64,000 nt of DNA from Actinomadura formosensis NBRC 14204. Lineage in GTDB: Bacteria; Actinomycetota; Actinomycetes; Streptosporangiales; Streptosporangiaceae. The notes under the pieces are model-generated. The model was not told the DNA's origin. It saw nothing but the letters and a program-made list of their open reading frames with translations, and searched no databases. Shown here one piece after another: positions 1 through 7,123 of the stretch (its first letter is position 1; the number at the start of each line of letters is the position of its first letter). The position numbers and the translations under genes are program-made. The stretch covers positions 1 through 64,000 of the forward strand of contig NZ_BCQQ01000005.1 in NCBI RefSeq assembly GCF_001552155.1. The letters are read 5' to 3'.

Positions 1-2
1 CA

Positions 3-1046
3 CGGCGGGATGCGCATGCGGCCGGGCTGCCCTGCCCCTCGGACGGGGAGTTGTCCAAGCTGGTCATCACCGAGGCCAAGAAGACCACCGGGCGGGCGTG
101 GCTGGGCGAGGTGTCGGCCGTGGTGCTCCAGCAGGCCCTGGCCGACCTGAACACCGCCTACCGCAACTGGTTCGCGTCACTGTCGGGGAAACGCAAAGGC
201 CGCAAGGTCGCGGCGCCCAGGTTCCGGTCCCGCAAGGACCGGCGGCAGGCGGTCCGGTTCACCCGCAACGCCCGCTTCACGGTCACGGCGGGCGGGAGGC
301 TGCGCCTGCCCAAGATCGGGGACGTGCGGGTGCGGTGGTCCCGTCCGCTGCCGTCCGAGCCGTCCTCAGTGACGGTGATCAAGGACGCGGCCGGCCGGTA
401 CTTCGCCTCCTTCGTGGTCGAGACGACCAGCGAGCCGCTGCCGGAGGTGGCGGCCGAGGTCGGCATCGATCTGGGATTGACGCATTTCGCGGTGACCTCG
501 GACGGCCGGAAGATCACCTCTCCGCGGTTCCTGCGCCGCGCCGAGCGCCGGCTCAGAAAGGCGCAGCGGGTGCTGTCGCGTAAGCGGAAGGGGTCGGCGA
601 ACCGGCGGAAGGCGGCCGCGCGGGTCGCGGGGCTGCACGCCCGCGTGGCCGATGCGCGGCGGGACCATCACCACAAGCTGTCCACCCGGTTGATCCGCGA
701 CAACCAAGCGGTCTACGTGGAGGACCTGTGCGTGTCCGGTCTGGCCCGCACCCGCCTGGCCAGGTCCGTGCACGACGCGGGCTGGTCCCAGTTCGTCGCG
801 ATGCTCGAATACAAGGCGCAACGGTACGGCCGCACGTTCGCGAAGGTGGACCGCTGGTTCCCCTCCTCCAAGCTGTGCTCGGCGTGCGGGACGGTCGCCG
901 AAGCGATGCCGCTGAACATCCGCGAGTGGCGGTGCCCGTGCGGCGCGGTCCACGACCGCGATGTCAACGCCGCGATCAACATCCTGGCCGCCGGGCGGGC
1001 GGACAGGCGAAACGCCTGTGGAGGGACCGTAAGACCTTCCGCGTAG
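3..1046 (+). CDS. tnpB: TnpB (IS200/IS605 OrfB family) RNA-guided nuclease, 5' end cut by window
   Basis: TnpB/IS1341-type protein. The frame is open from base 3 to the stop at 1046; a TTG at 51 could be called as a start, but aligning with the complete TnpB at 19737 shows roughly the first 50-60 residues are missing, so the true start lies upstream of the window. The RuvC-like core is visible: the first Asp in VGIDLGLTHF, the Glu in YVEDL, and the last Asp in HDRDVNAA. A zinc ribbon (CSAC...CPC) sits before the last Asp. TnpB proteins of this family are guided by a short RNA made from the element's right end. No TnpA transposase is seen beside it within the window. Its 3' end runs into a hairpin-rich right end and then a broken sialidase gene. 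The family call is firm; activity is inferred from intact motifs. Confidence 0.9.
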   Translation, partial: RRDAHAAGLPCPSDGELSKLVITEAKKTTGRAWLGEVSAVVLQQALADLNTAYRNWFASLSGKRKGRKVAAPRFRSRKDRRQAVRFTRNARFTVTAGGRLRLPKIGDVRVRWSRPLPSEPSSVTVIKDAAGRYFASFVVETTSEPLPEVAAEVGIDLGLTHFAVTSDGRKITSPRFLRRAERRLRKAQRVLSRKRKGSANRRKAAARVAGLHARVADARRDHHHKLSTRLIRDNQAVYVEDLCVSGLARTRLARSVHDAGWSQFVAMLEYKAQRYGRTFAKVDRWFPSSKLCSACGTVAEAMPLNIREWRCPCGAVHDRDVNAAINILAAGRADRRNACGGTVRPSA

Positions 1047-1140
1047 CGGAGGCGGGACCCGGTGAAACAGGAAGCCACAGAAGTGCCGCACACGCGGCAC
1101 AGGCTGAATCCCCGGCCTTCAGGCCGGGGAGCGCGTCAAT
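1047..1140 (+). mobile_element. Right end of the TnpB element with two hairpins (probable omega-RNA scaffold)
   Basis: Downstream of the TnpB stop lie two strong stem-loops: GTGCCGC/GCGGCAC at 1083-1100 with a 4-nt loop, and CCCCGGCC/GGCCGGGG at 1110-1129 with loop TTCA. The block ends in GCGTCAAT, and a sialidase-like reading frame resumes directly after it. The second TnpB element ends in a similar way (stem, then AAGTCAAC at 20962). In this family the guide RNA scaffold comes from the 3' end of tnpB plus the right end, with the guide taken from the flanking DNA; here the guide would read from about 1141. The exact boundary is inferred. Confidence 0.6.
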
Positions 1141-1247
1141 CCACCATGGCCGTGCTGGCAGACGGCTCTGTAGGCGACCTTTACGAGATCGGAGCCACCG
1201 GCGGCATCGTCTTCAGCCGCTTCACCCTCCCCTGGCTGGAGTCCTGA
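1141..1247 (+). pseudogene. 3' remnant of a sialidase (BNR-repeat exo-alpha-sialidase) gene
   Basis: The reading frame after the element end gives a short tail: STMAVLADGSVGDLYEIG, then a hydrophobic FSRFTLPWL and a stop at 1247. This pattern (MAVLxDGxxGxLYExG, then IxFxRFTLxWL) is how bacterial BNR-repeat sialidases end. Only about 35 residues are left; the rest of the gene would lie on the far side of the TnpB element, outside the window, or be lost. It cannot be functional here. The family call rests on a short motif recalled from the family, so it is moderate. Confidence 0.55.
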
Positions 1248-1254
1248 CCGCGCA

Positions 1255-1300
1255 CCGCCTCCCCGTCCCGGGCGACACAGGCCCCGGGGCGGGGAGGCGG
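1255..1300. terminator. GC-rich hairpin, bidirectional terminator
   Basis: An 11-bp perfect inverted repeat (CCGCCTCCCCG at 1255-1265 and its complement at 1290-1300) lies between the sialidase tail and the convergent amidohydrolase gene. The plus-strand side is followed by only three T residues. It is well placed to end transcription from both sides. Confidence 0.55.
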
Positions 1301-1313
1301 TTTCCGGTTCCGT

Positions 1314-2852
1314 TCACAGGGTGTGGATGGTGCGTCCCCTGACCACGGTCTGAAGGCAGGTGGGGTCGTCGGTTCCGGCCTCCATGTCGGGCAGGCGGGT
1401 GCCGGGATCCAGCGCGGGACAGTCCCAGATCGTGATGGAGGCCGGTGCGCCCGGCTCCAGGCATCCGCTTTCGTCGCGGCCCGCGGCTCGCCGGCCGCCG
1501 GCGGTGTGAGCGCGGACCGCCTCGGTGACCGTGATCCGCTGCTCGGGGTTGTGATGGCCGACGGCGGCGCGGACGGCCTGCCAGGGCCCCATCGGCATGA
1601 TGGGCGAGTCCGAGCTGAGCGCGAGCGGCACCCCCGCGTCCAGGAGCGCCCGGAACGGATTCATCGAGCCGACCCGCTCCACGCCGAGCCGGTCGGCGTA
1701 CATGCCGCCGGTTCCGCCCCAGAGGGTGTCCGCGATCGGCTGGACGCTCGCCGCGATCCCCAGCCGCGCCATGACCGCGATCATGTCGGCGTCGAGCATC
1801 TCGACGTGTTCCAGCCGGTGGCGGCCGGCTCTGACGCGTTCGGTTCCGATGCGGGCCTCCGCCTCCTCGAAGCCGCGCAGGACCGTCCGCAGCGCGCCGT
1901 CGCCGATGGCGTGGAACCCGGCCTGGAGGCCCTCGCGAGTGCAGTCCAGGACGTGCTGGGCGACCTCCTCGACGGTCCGGTAGGCGTGGCCGGTGTTCCC
2001 GGGCGCGTCAGCGTAGGGGCTGGTCAGGCAGGCGGTATGGGATCCGATCGAGCCGTCGGCGAGCAGGTCGCCGGCCAGGCCGGCGAGGCCGTGCCGGTGG
2101 GCGAGCGCGGCGGCGCCGATCTCGCCCCAGTAACCGATCACCTCCGGAAGGGGTTCGCCGCGGGCCAGCTCAAGGAGTGCGGACAGGTCGTCCTCGCTGG
2201 ACAGGCCGGGTGCGGCGTTCTCGTGCAGGCAGCCGATGCCGCGGCGGGCCGCCTCCTGCAGCGTCCGGCGCTGGATGCGGCGGCGCTGCTGCGCGGTGAG
2301 GCAGTCGAAGGCGTACCGGCGGATGGTGTGGTGGGCGTCCAGCCGCACCAGCCCGCCGGGGTCGAAGCCGGCCTGCGCGCGGGCCTGCGGGACGGCGGCC
2401 AGCAGCGCCGTGGACACGGCCCCGGAGTGCGCGTCGGTCCGGGACAGGTAGCAGGCGGCTCCCCCGGTGGCGGCGTCGAGTTCGGCGGCGGTGGGCGGCC
2501 GGCGCTCGGGCCAGCGGGTCTCGTCCCAGCCGTGCCCGATCAGGATCTCGGCCGGGCGCGCGGCGGCGTGCTCGGCGAGCCGCCGCAGCGCCTCCCGCAG
2601 GGACGGGCAGCCGCTGAGATCCAGCCCGTCCAGCGCCACCCCGGTCGCGGTGACATGGACATGGGTGTCGACGAAAGCGGGGGTGACCAGCGCACCGGCC
2701 AGTTCCACGACCTCGTCGGCGCCGTGGCCGTCGGCCTCGGGGTCCTGGTCGCGGCCCACCCAGGCGATGGTGTCGCCCTCCAGCATCAGCGCCGTCGCGC
2801 CGTCGTCCACGGGTGAGTGGACGACGCCGCCCCGGTACAGCACACGTGACAT
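1314..2852 (-). CDS. Amidohydrolase family protein (YtcJ-like, Amidohydro_3)
   Basis: A 512-residue metal-dependent hydrolase of the amidohydrolase superfamily. It shows the N-terminal metal motif HVHV (His64, His66), a mid-protein HAIGDGA motif, HRLEHVEM, and the late Asp in SSDSP, all expected of YtcJ-like enzymes (typically 500-550 residues). No signal peptide, so cytoplasmic. It starts 13 bases after the stop of the ABC ATPase gene on the same strand and is probably the last gene of that operon, which suggests it hydrolyses an amide or N-acyl compound brought in by the transporter. The substrate cannot be read from sequence. The ATG at 2852 is chosen because it directly precedes a typical N-terminal beta strand; the SD is weak (GGGAAAG). 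Confidence 0.88.
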   Translation of the reverse strand: MSRVLYRGGVVHSPVDDGATALMLEGDTIAWVGRDQDPEADGHGADEVVELAGALVTPAFVDTHVHVTATGVALDGLDLSGCPSLREALRRLAEHAAARPAEILIGHGWDETRWPERRPPTAAELDAATGGAACYLSRTDAHSGAVSTALLAAVPQARAQAGFDPGGLVRLDAHHTIRRYAFDCLTAQQRRRIQRRTLQEAARRGIGCLHENAAPGLSSEDDLSALLELARGEPLPEVIGYWGEIGAAALAHRHGLAGLAGDLLADGSIGSHTACLTSPYADAPGNTGHAYRTVEEVAQHVLDCTREGLQAGFHAIGDGALRTVLRGFEEAEARIGTERVRAGRHRLEHVEMLDADMIAVMARLGIAASVQPIADTLWGGTGGMYADRLGVERVGSMNPFRALLDAGVPLALSSDSPIMPMGPWQAVRAAVGHHNPEQRITVTEAVRAHTAGGRRAAGRDESGCLEPGAPASITIWDCPALDPGTRLPDMEAGTDDPTCLQTVVRGRTIHTL

Positions 2853-2865
2853 TCGCTTTCCCGCC

Positions 2866-3597
2866 TCAGCGCTCGAGTACCGCGTTCAGGAAGGCCCTCG
2901 CGCGCGGCGTGGCCGGTTCGTCCAGGACGGCCTGCGGGCTGCCCTGTTCGACGATCCCGCCGTCGGCGACCAGGACCACCCGGTCGGCGACCTTGCGGGC
3001 GAACTGCATCTCATGCGTGACGACGATCATGGTCATGCCCTCGGTGGCCAGCGCCCGCATGACCTCCAGGACCTCACCCACCAGTTCGGGGTCGAGCGCC
3101 GAGGTCGGCTCGTCGAACAGCATCAGCTGGGGACGCATCGCCAGCGCGCGGGCGATCGCCACCCGCTGGCGCTGCCCGCCCGACAGGCTGGACGGAAAGG
3201 AATCGCACTTGTCGGCGAGCCCGACCTTGTCCAGCAGCTGCCGGGCCTCCTGCCGGGCTTCGTCGCGCGGCCTGCCCGCCACCTTGACCGGCGCGCACAT
3301 GACGTTGCCGAGCACCGACATGTGCGGGAAGAGGTTGAAGCTCTGGAAGACCATCCCGACGTTGCGGCGGATGCGGTTGAGCGGGCCCTGCTGGTAGCTG
3401 AGCCGTTCGCCGCTGATGTCGATGGTCCCGGCGTCGAGCCGCTCCAGCCCGTTCACGCAGCGCAGCAGGGTGCTCTTGCCCGCCCCGGACGGTCCGATGA
3501 GCACGACGACCTCGCTCTGGTGCACGTCCAGGTCGATGCCCTCGAACACCGTCACCGGACCGAACGCCTTGGCCGCCCCGCGGATCCGCACCACCAT
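2866..3597 (-). CDS. Polar amino acid ABC transporter, ATP-binding protein
   Basis: A 243-residue ABC ATPase of the GlnQ/HisP class. Walker A is GPSGAGKST (about residues 35-43), the Q-loop lies in VFQSFNLF, the signature is LSGGQRQR, Walker B is LMLFDEP, and the switch His is in VVTHEM. The MxFARxVADRV tail is typical of polar amino acid importers. Its ATG overlaps the permease stop (ATGA at 3597), implying translational coupling. It powers the importer formed with the 3597-4250 permease and the 4263-5135 binding protein. Confidence 0.95.
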   Translation of the reverse strand: MVVRIRGAAKAFGPVTVFEGIDLDVHQSEVVVLIGPSGAGKSTLLRCVNGLERLDAGTIDISGERLSYQQGPLNRIRRNVGMVFQSFNLFPHMSVLGNVMCAPVKVAGRPRDEARQEARQLLDKVGLADKCDSFPSSLSGGQRQRVAIARALAMRPQLMLFDEPTSALDPELVGEVLEVMRALATEGMTMIVVTHEMQFARKVADRVVLVADGGIVEQGSPQAVLDEPATPRARAFLNAVLER

Positions 3598-4250
3598 CAG
3601 ACGCCGTACCTTCCCATGCGCCTTTCCAGCATCCGGACGCCTCCCGACAGCAGCAGCACGATGACCAGGTAGTAGATCCCGACGATCACGTAGAACTCCA
3701 GTGGCCGGAACTTCTCCGCGGCCACGATCTGCGCCGTCCGGAACAGCTCGGCCACGGTGATGAACGCCGCGACCGAGGTGTCCTTCACCGCGATGATGAA
3801 CTGGTTGCCCAGCGAGGGCAGGACGGTGCGCAGCGCCTGCGGCGCGATCACCAGCCGCATCGTCTTCCACGAGCTCATGCCCAGGGAACGGCCCGCCTCG
3901 ACCTGCCCGGTGGGCACCGACTGGATCCCGGACCGGTAGATCTCCGCCACGTACGCCGCGTTGTGCACCGAGAGCCCGATCACGCCGGCCCAGAACGCCT
4001 CGATGGTCACGATCGAGGCCAGCCCGAAGTAGATGATGAACAGCTGGGTGACCAGCGGCGTCCCCCGGATGAGGGAGACGTAGCCGGCCGCCAGCGCCCG
4101 CACCGGCCCCAGCCGGCTCAACCGGCAGTAGGCCAGGACCGCGCCCAGGACGGCGGCGAGCACGATCGACCACAGCGCCAGTTGCAGCGTGAGCCACAGC
4201 GCGTCCAGGAAGACCGGCGCGGTATCGATGAAGTCGGAGAGCCACTGCAT
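3597..4250 (-). CDS. Polar amino acid ABC transporter, permease
   Basis: A 217-residue inner-membrane permease of the HisM/GlnP type with about five predicted membrane helices. The cytoplasmic coupling segment (EAGRSLGMSSWKTM..IAPQALR) matches the EAA motif of this family, and the N-terminal segment with LWLTLQLALWSIV is the usual first helix. Only one permease gene is present, so the transporter is expected to use a homodimer. It lies 12 bases after the binding-protein stop and overlaps the ATPase start. Confidence 0.94.
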   Translation of the reverse strand: MQWLSDFIDTAPVFLDALWLTLQLALWSIVLAAVLGAVLAYCRLSRLGPVRALAAGYVSLIRGTPLVTQLFIIYFGLASIVTIEAFWAGVIGLSVHNAAYVAEIYRSGIQSVPTGQVEAGRSLGMSSWKTMRLVIAPQALRTVLPSLGNQFIIAVKDTSVAAFITVAELFRTAQIVAAEKFRPLEFYVIVGIYYLVIVLLLSGGVRMLERRMGRYGV

Positions 4251-4262
4251 GAAGGGCGGCCC

Positions 4263-5135
4263 TCACGAATCGGTGGGGTCGATGCCGAACCACTGCCGGA
4301 AGATCCTGGTGTAGGTGCCGTCGGCCTTCATGTCCGCCAGCGCCTTGTTGACGGCCGCCAGCAGCTTGCCGTGCTTCTTGCGGACCGGGATGGCCGCCGG
4401 GTTGTCCACCAGCGAGGGCCCCACCGGCTTGACCTGCAGGCCGGCCTTCTTGGCGGCGTAGGCGCCGACCAGCTTGTCGACGATCGCGGCGTCGATGCGC
4501 CCGGTGGGGACGTCGTTGAGGGCGTCGACGTCGCTCTCGTACGTCTTCACCTTCTTGACGTTGGACTTCTTCTTCATCTCCGCTTCGAAGGTGCTGCCCA
4601 GCGGGACCCCGACCACGGCGTTGCGCAGGTCGTCGATGGATCCCGCGGTGGAGGCCGACTTCACCCACAGGAACGCGCCCGACTTGTAGTAGTCGTTGGA
4701 GAAGTCCACGACCTTCGCCCGCTCCGGGGTGTTGGTCATCGAGCCGACGATCGCGTCGTAGCGGCCCGCCTGCAGACCCGCGAGCAGGGTGTTGAACGCT
4801 CCGGTGGCCGGCTTGGGGGTGAGCTTGAGCCGTTTCGCCACCTCCGTTCCGATGGCGACGTCGAAGCCGGTGAGCTTGCCGTTCTCGTAGAAGCTGAACG
4901 GGGCGAGCTGCCCGCTCAGGGCGAAGGCGAACTCCCCGTTCCGGACGAGGTCGTAGCCCTCGTCCTCGCCGCCGCCCGAACCGCCGCCGCCGAACCCGGC
5001 GCATCCGCTGAGCAGGGCCGCGGTGACCACGAGGGCACCGCCCCGCACGGCCGCGCTCCTGCCCGCTCCCCGCCCGGTGCCGCCTTCAACGCGCCGGCCG
5101 AGACCCTTCCGGCCGCGCAACCAATTGACGATCAT
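4263..5135 (-). CDS. Polar amino acid ABC transporter, substrate-binding lipoprotein
   Basis: A 290-residue type-3 solute-binding protein (SBP_bac_3). The N-terminus has a basic stretch, a hydrophobic core and a lipobox LLSGC with Cys45 as the lipidation site, followed by a Gly-rich linker; it is expected to be anchored on the outer face of the membrane. The folded part has the family hallmarks FSFYENGKLTGFDVAIGTEVA and QAGRYDAIVGSMTNTPERAKVVDFS. First gene of a four-gene operon (binding protein, permease, ATPase, amidohydrolase). The specific amino acid or related ligand is unknown. The ATG at 5135 is preceded by GGAG about 8 bases upstream. Confidence 0.93.
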   Translation of the reverse strand: MIVNWLRGRKGLGRRVEGGTGRGAGRSAAVRGGALVVTAALLSGCAGFGGGGSGGGEDEGYDLVRNGEFAFALSGQLAPFSFYENGKLTGFDVAIGTEVAKRLKLTPKPATGAFNTLLAGLQAGRYDAIVGSMTNTPERAKVVDFSNDYYKSGAFLWVKSASTAGSIDDLRNAVVGVPLGSTFEAEMKKKSNVKKVKTYESDVDALNDVPTGRIDAAIVDKLVGAYAAKKAGLQVKPVGPSLVDNPAAIPVRKKHGKLLAAVNKALADMKADGTYTRIFRQWFGIDPTDS

Positions 5136-5316
5136 GGTCCAACTCCATGTCCTGTGATGATGCTTCGGGGGAGCCCTCGCACGCCCTTCGACCGGACGGT
5201 GACCTCTGCGGTGGCCATGCCGCCCTTCCGGCCACGCGGCCGGCGACCTACACGCTCAGCACCGACCGCGGTCCGAGGTGGGTCGCAACCTTGTCTCCTC
5301 CGCTCCTCCGGCGTAA

Positions 5317-5330
5317 TGCTGTATACAGCA
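5317..5330. promoter_or_regulatory. 14-bp perfect palindrome tgctgtatacagca, probable GntR-type operator
   Basis: A perfect dyad with TGTATACA at its core, about 180 bases upstream of the binding-protein gene. TGTATACA-type palindromes are bound by FadR-subgroup GntR regulators in actinomycetes (established for the family). No gntR gene is in the window, so a regulator encoded elsewhere is implied. The 370-base gap (5136-5503) that holds it contains no convincing gene: short frames at 5132-5341 (minus) and 5340-5705 (plus) lack domain signal. Confidence 0.5.
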
Positions 5331-5503
5331 CACTGAATCATGTGTTCTCGTCAAGAGGTTGGAGGAGAGAAATCGGGAGAAGAACGCCGCGCAGGCGCAT
5401 CACTACATCCCGAATCACCCGGCGCGGGCAGCGAAGCGGAAGATGCCGGCGGCGGCCGGGCGGCTCGGCTACCGGGCGAGGCGGCGGGGAAGAGGGGTCC
5501 GCC

Positions 5504-6841
5504 TCACCGTGGGCGGGCCGTTTCCAGGGTCTTGGTGTCGAAGGTTCCGCTGCGGAAGGCTTCGCTGTCGAGGACGCGCCGCAGCAGCGGCAGGTTCGTC
5601 TTGATCCCGGTGACGGTGAAGTCGTCGACGGCGCGGCGGGCCGACTCGATCGCGGCCTCCCGGGTGGCCGCGGCGGTGCACAGCTTGGCCAGGAGCGGAT
5701 CGTAGTGGGGCGTCACCTCGTCCCCGGTGCGGTAGCCGGTGTCGACCCGGATGTGCTCGCCGGCCGGCTCCTTCCACTGCTCGATGCGTCCGGGAGAGGG
5801 GAACATCCGGACCGGGTCCTCGGCGTAGATCCTGAGTTCGATCGCGTGGTCACGGCGGGACGGTTCGGTGAGCCCGGCGTCCTCGCGGGCCGCGACGAGC
5901 AACTGGGCCTCGACGAGGTCCATGCCGGTGACGAGTTCGGTGACCGGGTGCTCCACCTGGAGCCGGGTGTTCATCTCCAGGAAGACGAACTCCTCGGTGC
6001 GCGGGTCGACCAGGTACTCCAGCGTGCCCGCCCCGCGGTAGCCGAGCGCCTCCCCGGCCCGGCGGCTGACGTCCAGCATCCGCCGCCTCAGCTCAGCGGA
6101 GATGCCCGGGGCGGGAGTCTCCTCGATCACCTTCTGGAAGCGGCGCTGGATCGAGCAGTCCCGTTCGCCGAGGGTGAGGACCCGGCCGTCGCCCAGGCCG
6201 AGGATCTGCACCTCGATGTGGCGGGCGGGCTCGATGTACTGCTCCAGCAGGACGTCGGGCGAGCCGAACATCCGTTCCGCCCTGGTGCGGGCGGCCTGGA
6301 ACGCCGGGCCGAGGTCCGCGGCGTCCCGGATGATCGTCATGCCGATCCCGCCGCCGCCGCTCGCGGCCTTCACCATCAGGGGATAGCCGATGCGGGCGGC
6401 CTCGGCCTGCGCCGCGGCGGCGTCGCCCGGCGGGCGCGGGGTGCCCCGCGAGACCGGCACGCCGTGGGACGCCATGAGGTTGCGGGCCTCGATCTTGTCG
6501 CCCATCCGCGCGATGTGGTCCGGGTCGGGGCCGACCCACGTCATCCCCGCCGCCTGGACCCGCCGCGCGAACTCGGCGTTCTCGGACAGGAACCCGTATC
6601 CGGGATGGACGGCGTCCGCGCCGCACGCGGACGCGGCGGCGAGAACGGCGTCCATGTCGAGGTAGGACCGCGCGACGGGGGGCGGCCCGATGCGGACGGC
6701 CTCGTCCGCCTCCTCGACGTGCCGGGCGGCGGCGTCGGCGTCGGAGAAGACGGCCACGGTCCGGATGCCGAGCCGCTTGGCGGTCCGGATGACGCGCACG
6801 GCGATCTCGCCGCGGTTCGCGATGAGCAGGCGGTCGAACAT
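5504..6841 (-). CDS. Acyl-CoA carboxylase, biotin carboxylase subunit
   Basis: A 445-residue biotin carboxylase, the usual length for a stand-alone AccC-type subunit. It opens with the family start FDRLLIANRGEIAVRVIR, has the HPGYGFLSEN motif, the glycine-rich ATP-grasp loop ASGGGGIGM, the EMNTRLQVEHPVTE active-site segment, and ends with the ITGIKTN-like region. It carboxylates the biotin carried by the small protein at 6861 using ATP and bicarbonate. Last gene of an eight-gene minus-strand operon. The ATG at 6841 has GGGAGA a few bases upstream. The acyl-CoA accepted is set by the partner carboxyltransferase and is not known. Confidence 0.93.
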   Translation of the reverse strand: MFDRLLIANRGEIAVRVIRTAKRLGIRTVAVFSDADAAARHVEEADEAVRIGPPPVARSYLDMDAVLAAASACGADAVHPGYGFLSENAEFARRVQAAGMTWVGPDPDHIARMGDKIEARNLMASHGVPVSRGTPRPPGDAAAAQAEAARIGYPLMVKAASGGGGIGMTIIRDAADLGPAFQAARTRAERMFGSPDVLLEQYIEPARHIEVQILGLGDGRVLTLGERDCSIQRRFQKVIEETPAPGISAELRRRMLDVSRRAGEALGYRGAGTLEYLVDPRTEEFVFLEMNTRLQVEHPVTELVTGMDLVEAQLLVAAREDAGLTEPSRRDHAIELRIYAEDPVRMFPSPGRIEQWKEPAGEHIRVDTGYRTGDEVTPHYDPLLAKLCTAAATREAAIESARRAVDDFTVTGIKTNLPLLRRVLDSEAFRSGTFDTKTLETARPR

Positions 6842-6860
6842 CGGGTCTCCCGTGCGGCGG

Positions 6861-7079
6861 TCAGTCGGCGGTGATGCGGGCGAGGAGGTCGCCCTCCTGG
6901 ACGGACGCGCCCTCGGCGACGACGAACTCGGTGAGGACGCCGCCGACGGGCGCCTCGACCGGGATCTCCATCTTCATCGACTCCAGGATCGCGATCTCCT
7001 CCCCCGGGGCGACCGGTGTTCCGGGCCGGGCAAGGATCTTCCACACGCTGGCGGTCAGCTCGGCGCGTACTTCGTGCAT
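6861..7079 (-). CDS. Biotin carrier protein of an acyl-CoA carboxylase
   Basis: A 72-residue biotinyl domain with the biotinylation motif ESMKMEIPV (the Lys between the two Met residues). Length and start (MHEVRAEL) match the small single-domain carriers seen next to split acyl-CoA carboxylases in actinomycetes. A longer 88-residue reading starting at a GTG at 7127 overlaps the upstream stop, but GAGGAAAC sits 6-7 bases before the ATG at 7079 and supports the short form. It shuttles carboxybiotin between the subunits at 5504 and 7124. Confidence 0.88.
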   Translation of the reverse strand: MHEVRAELTASVWKILARPGTPVAPGEEIAILESMKMEIPVEAPVGGVLTEFVVAEGASVQEGDLLARITAD

Positions 7080-7123
7080 GGTGCTGTTTCCTCGGGTTTC
7101 CTCGGGTTCCTTGGGTGCGGCGC

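Noticed and set aside
5132-5341. 69-codon minus-strand frame over the promoter of the amino-acid transporter operon
   Set aside because: Arg/Gly/Pro-rich composition typical of chance frames in GC-rich DNA, and it covers the palindromic operator.
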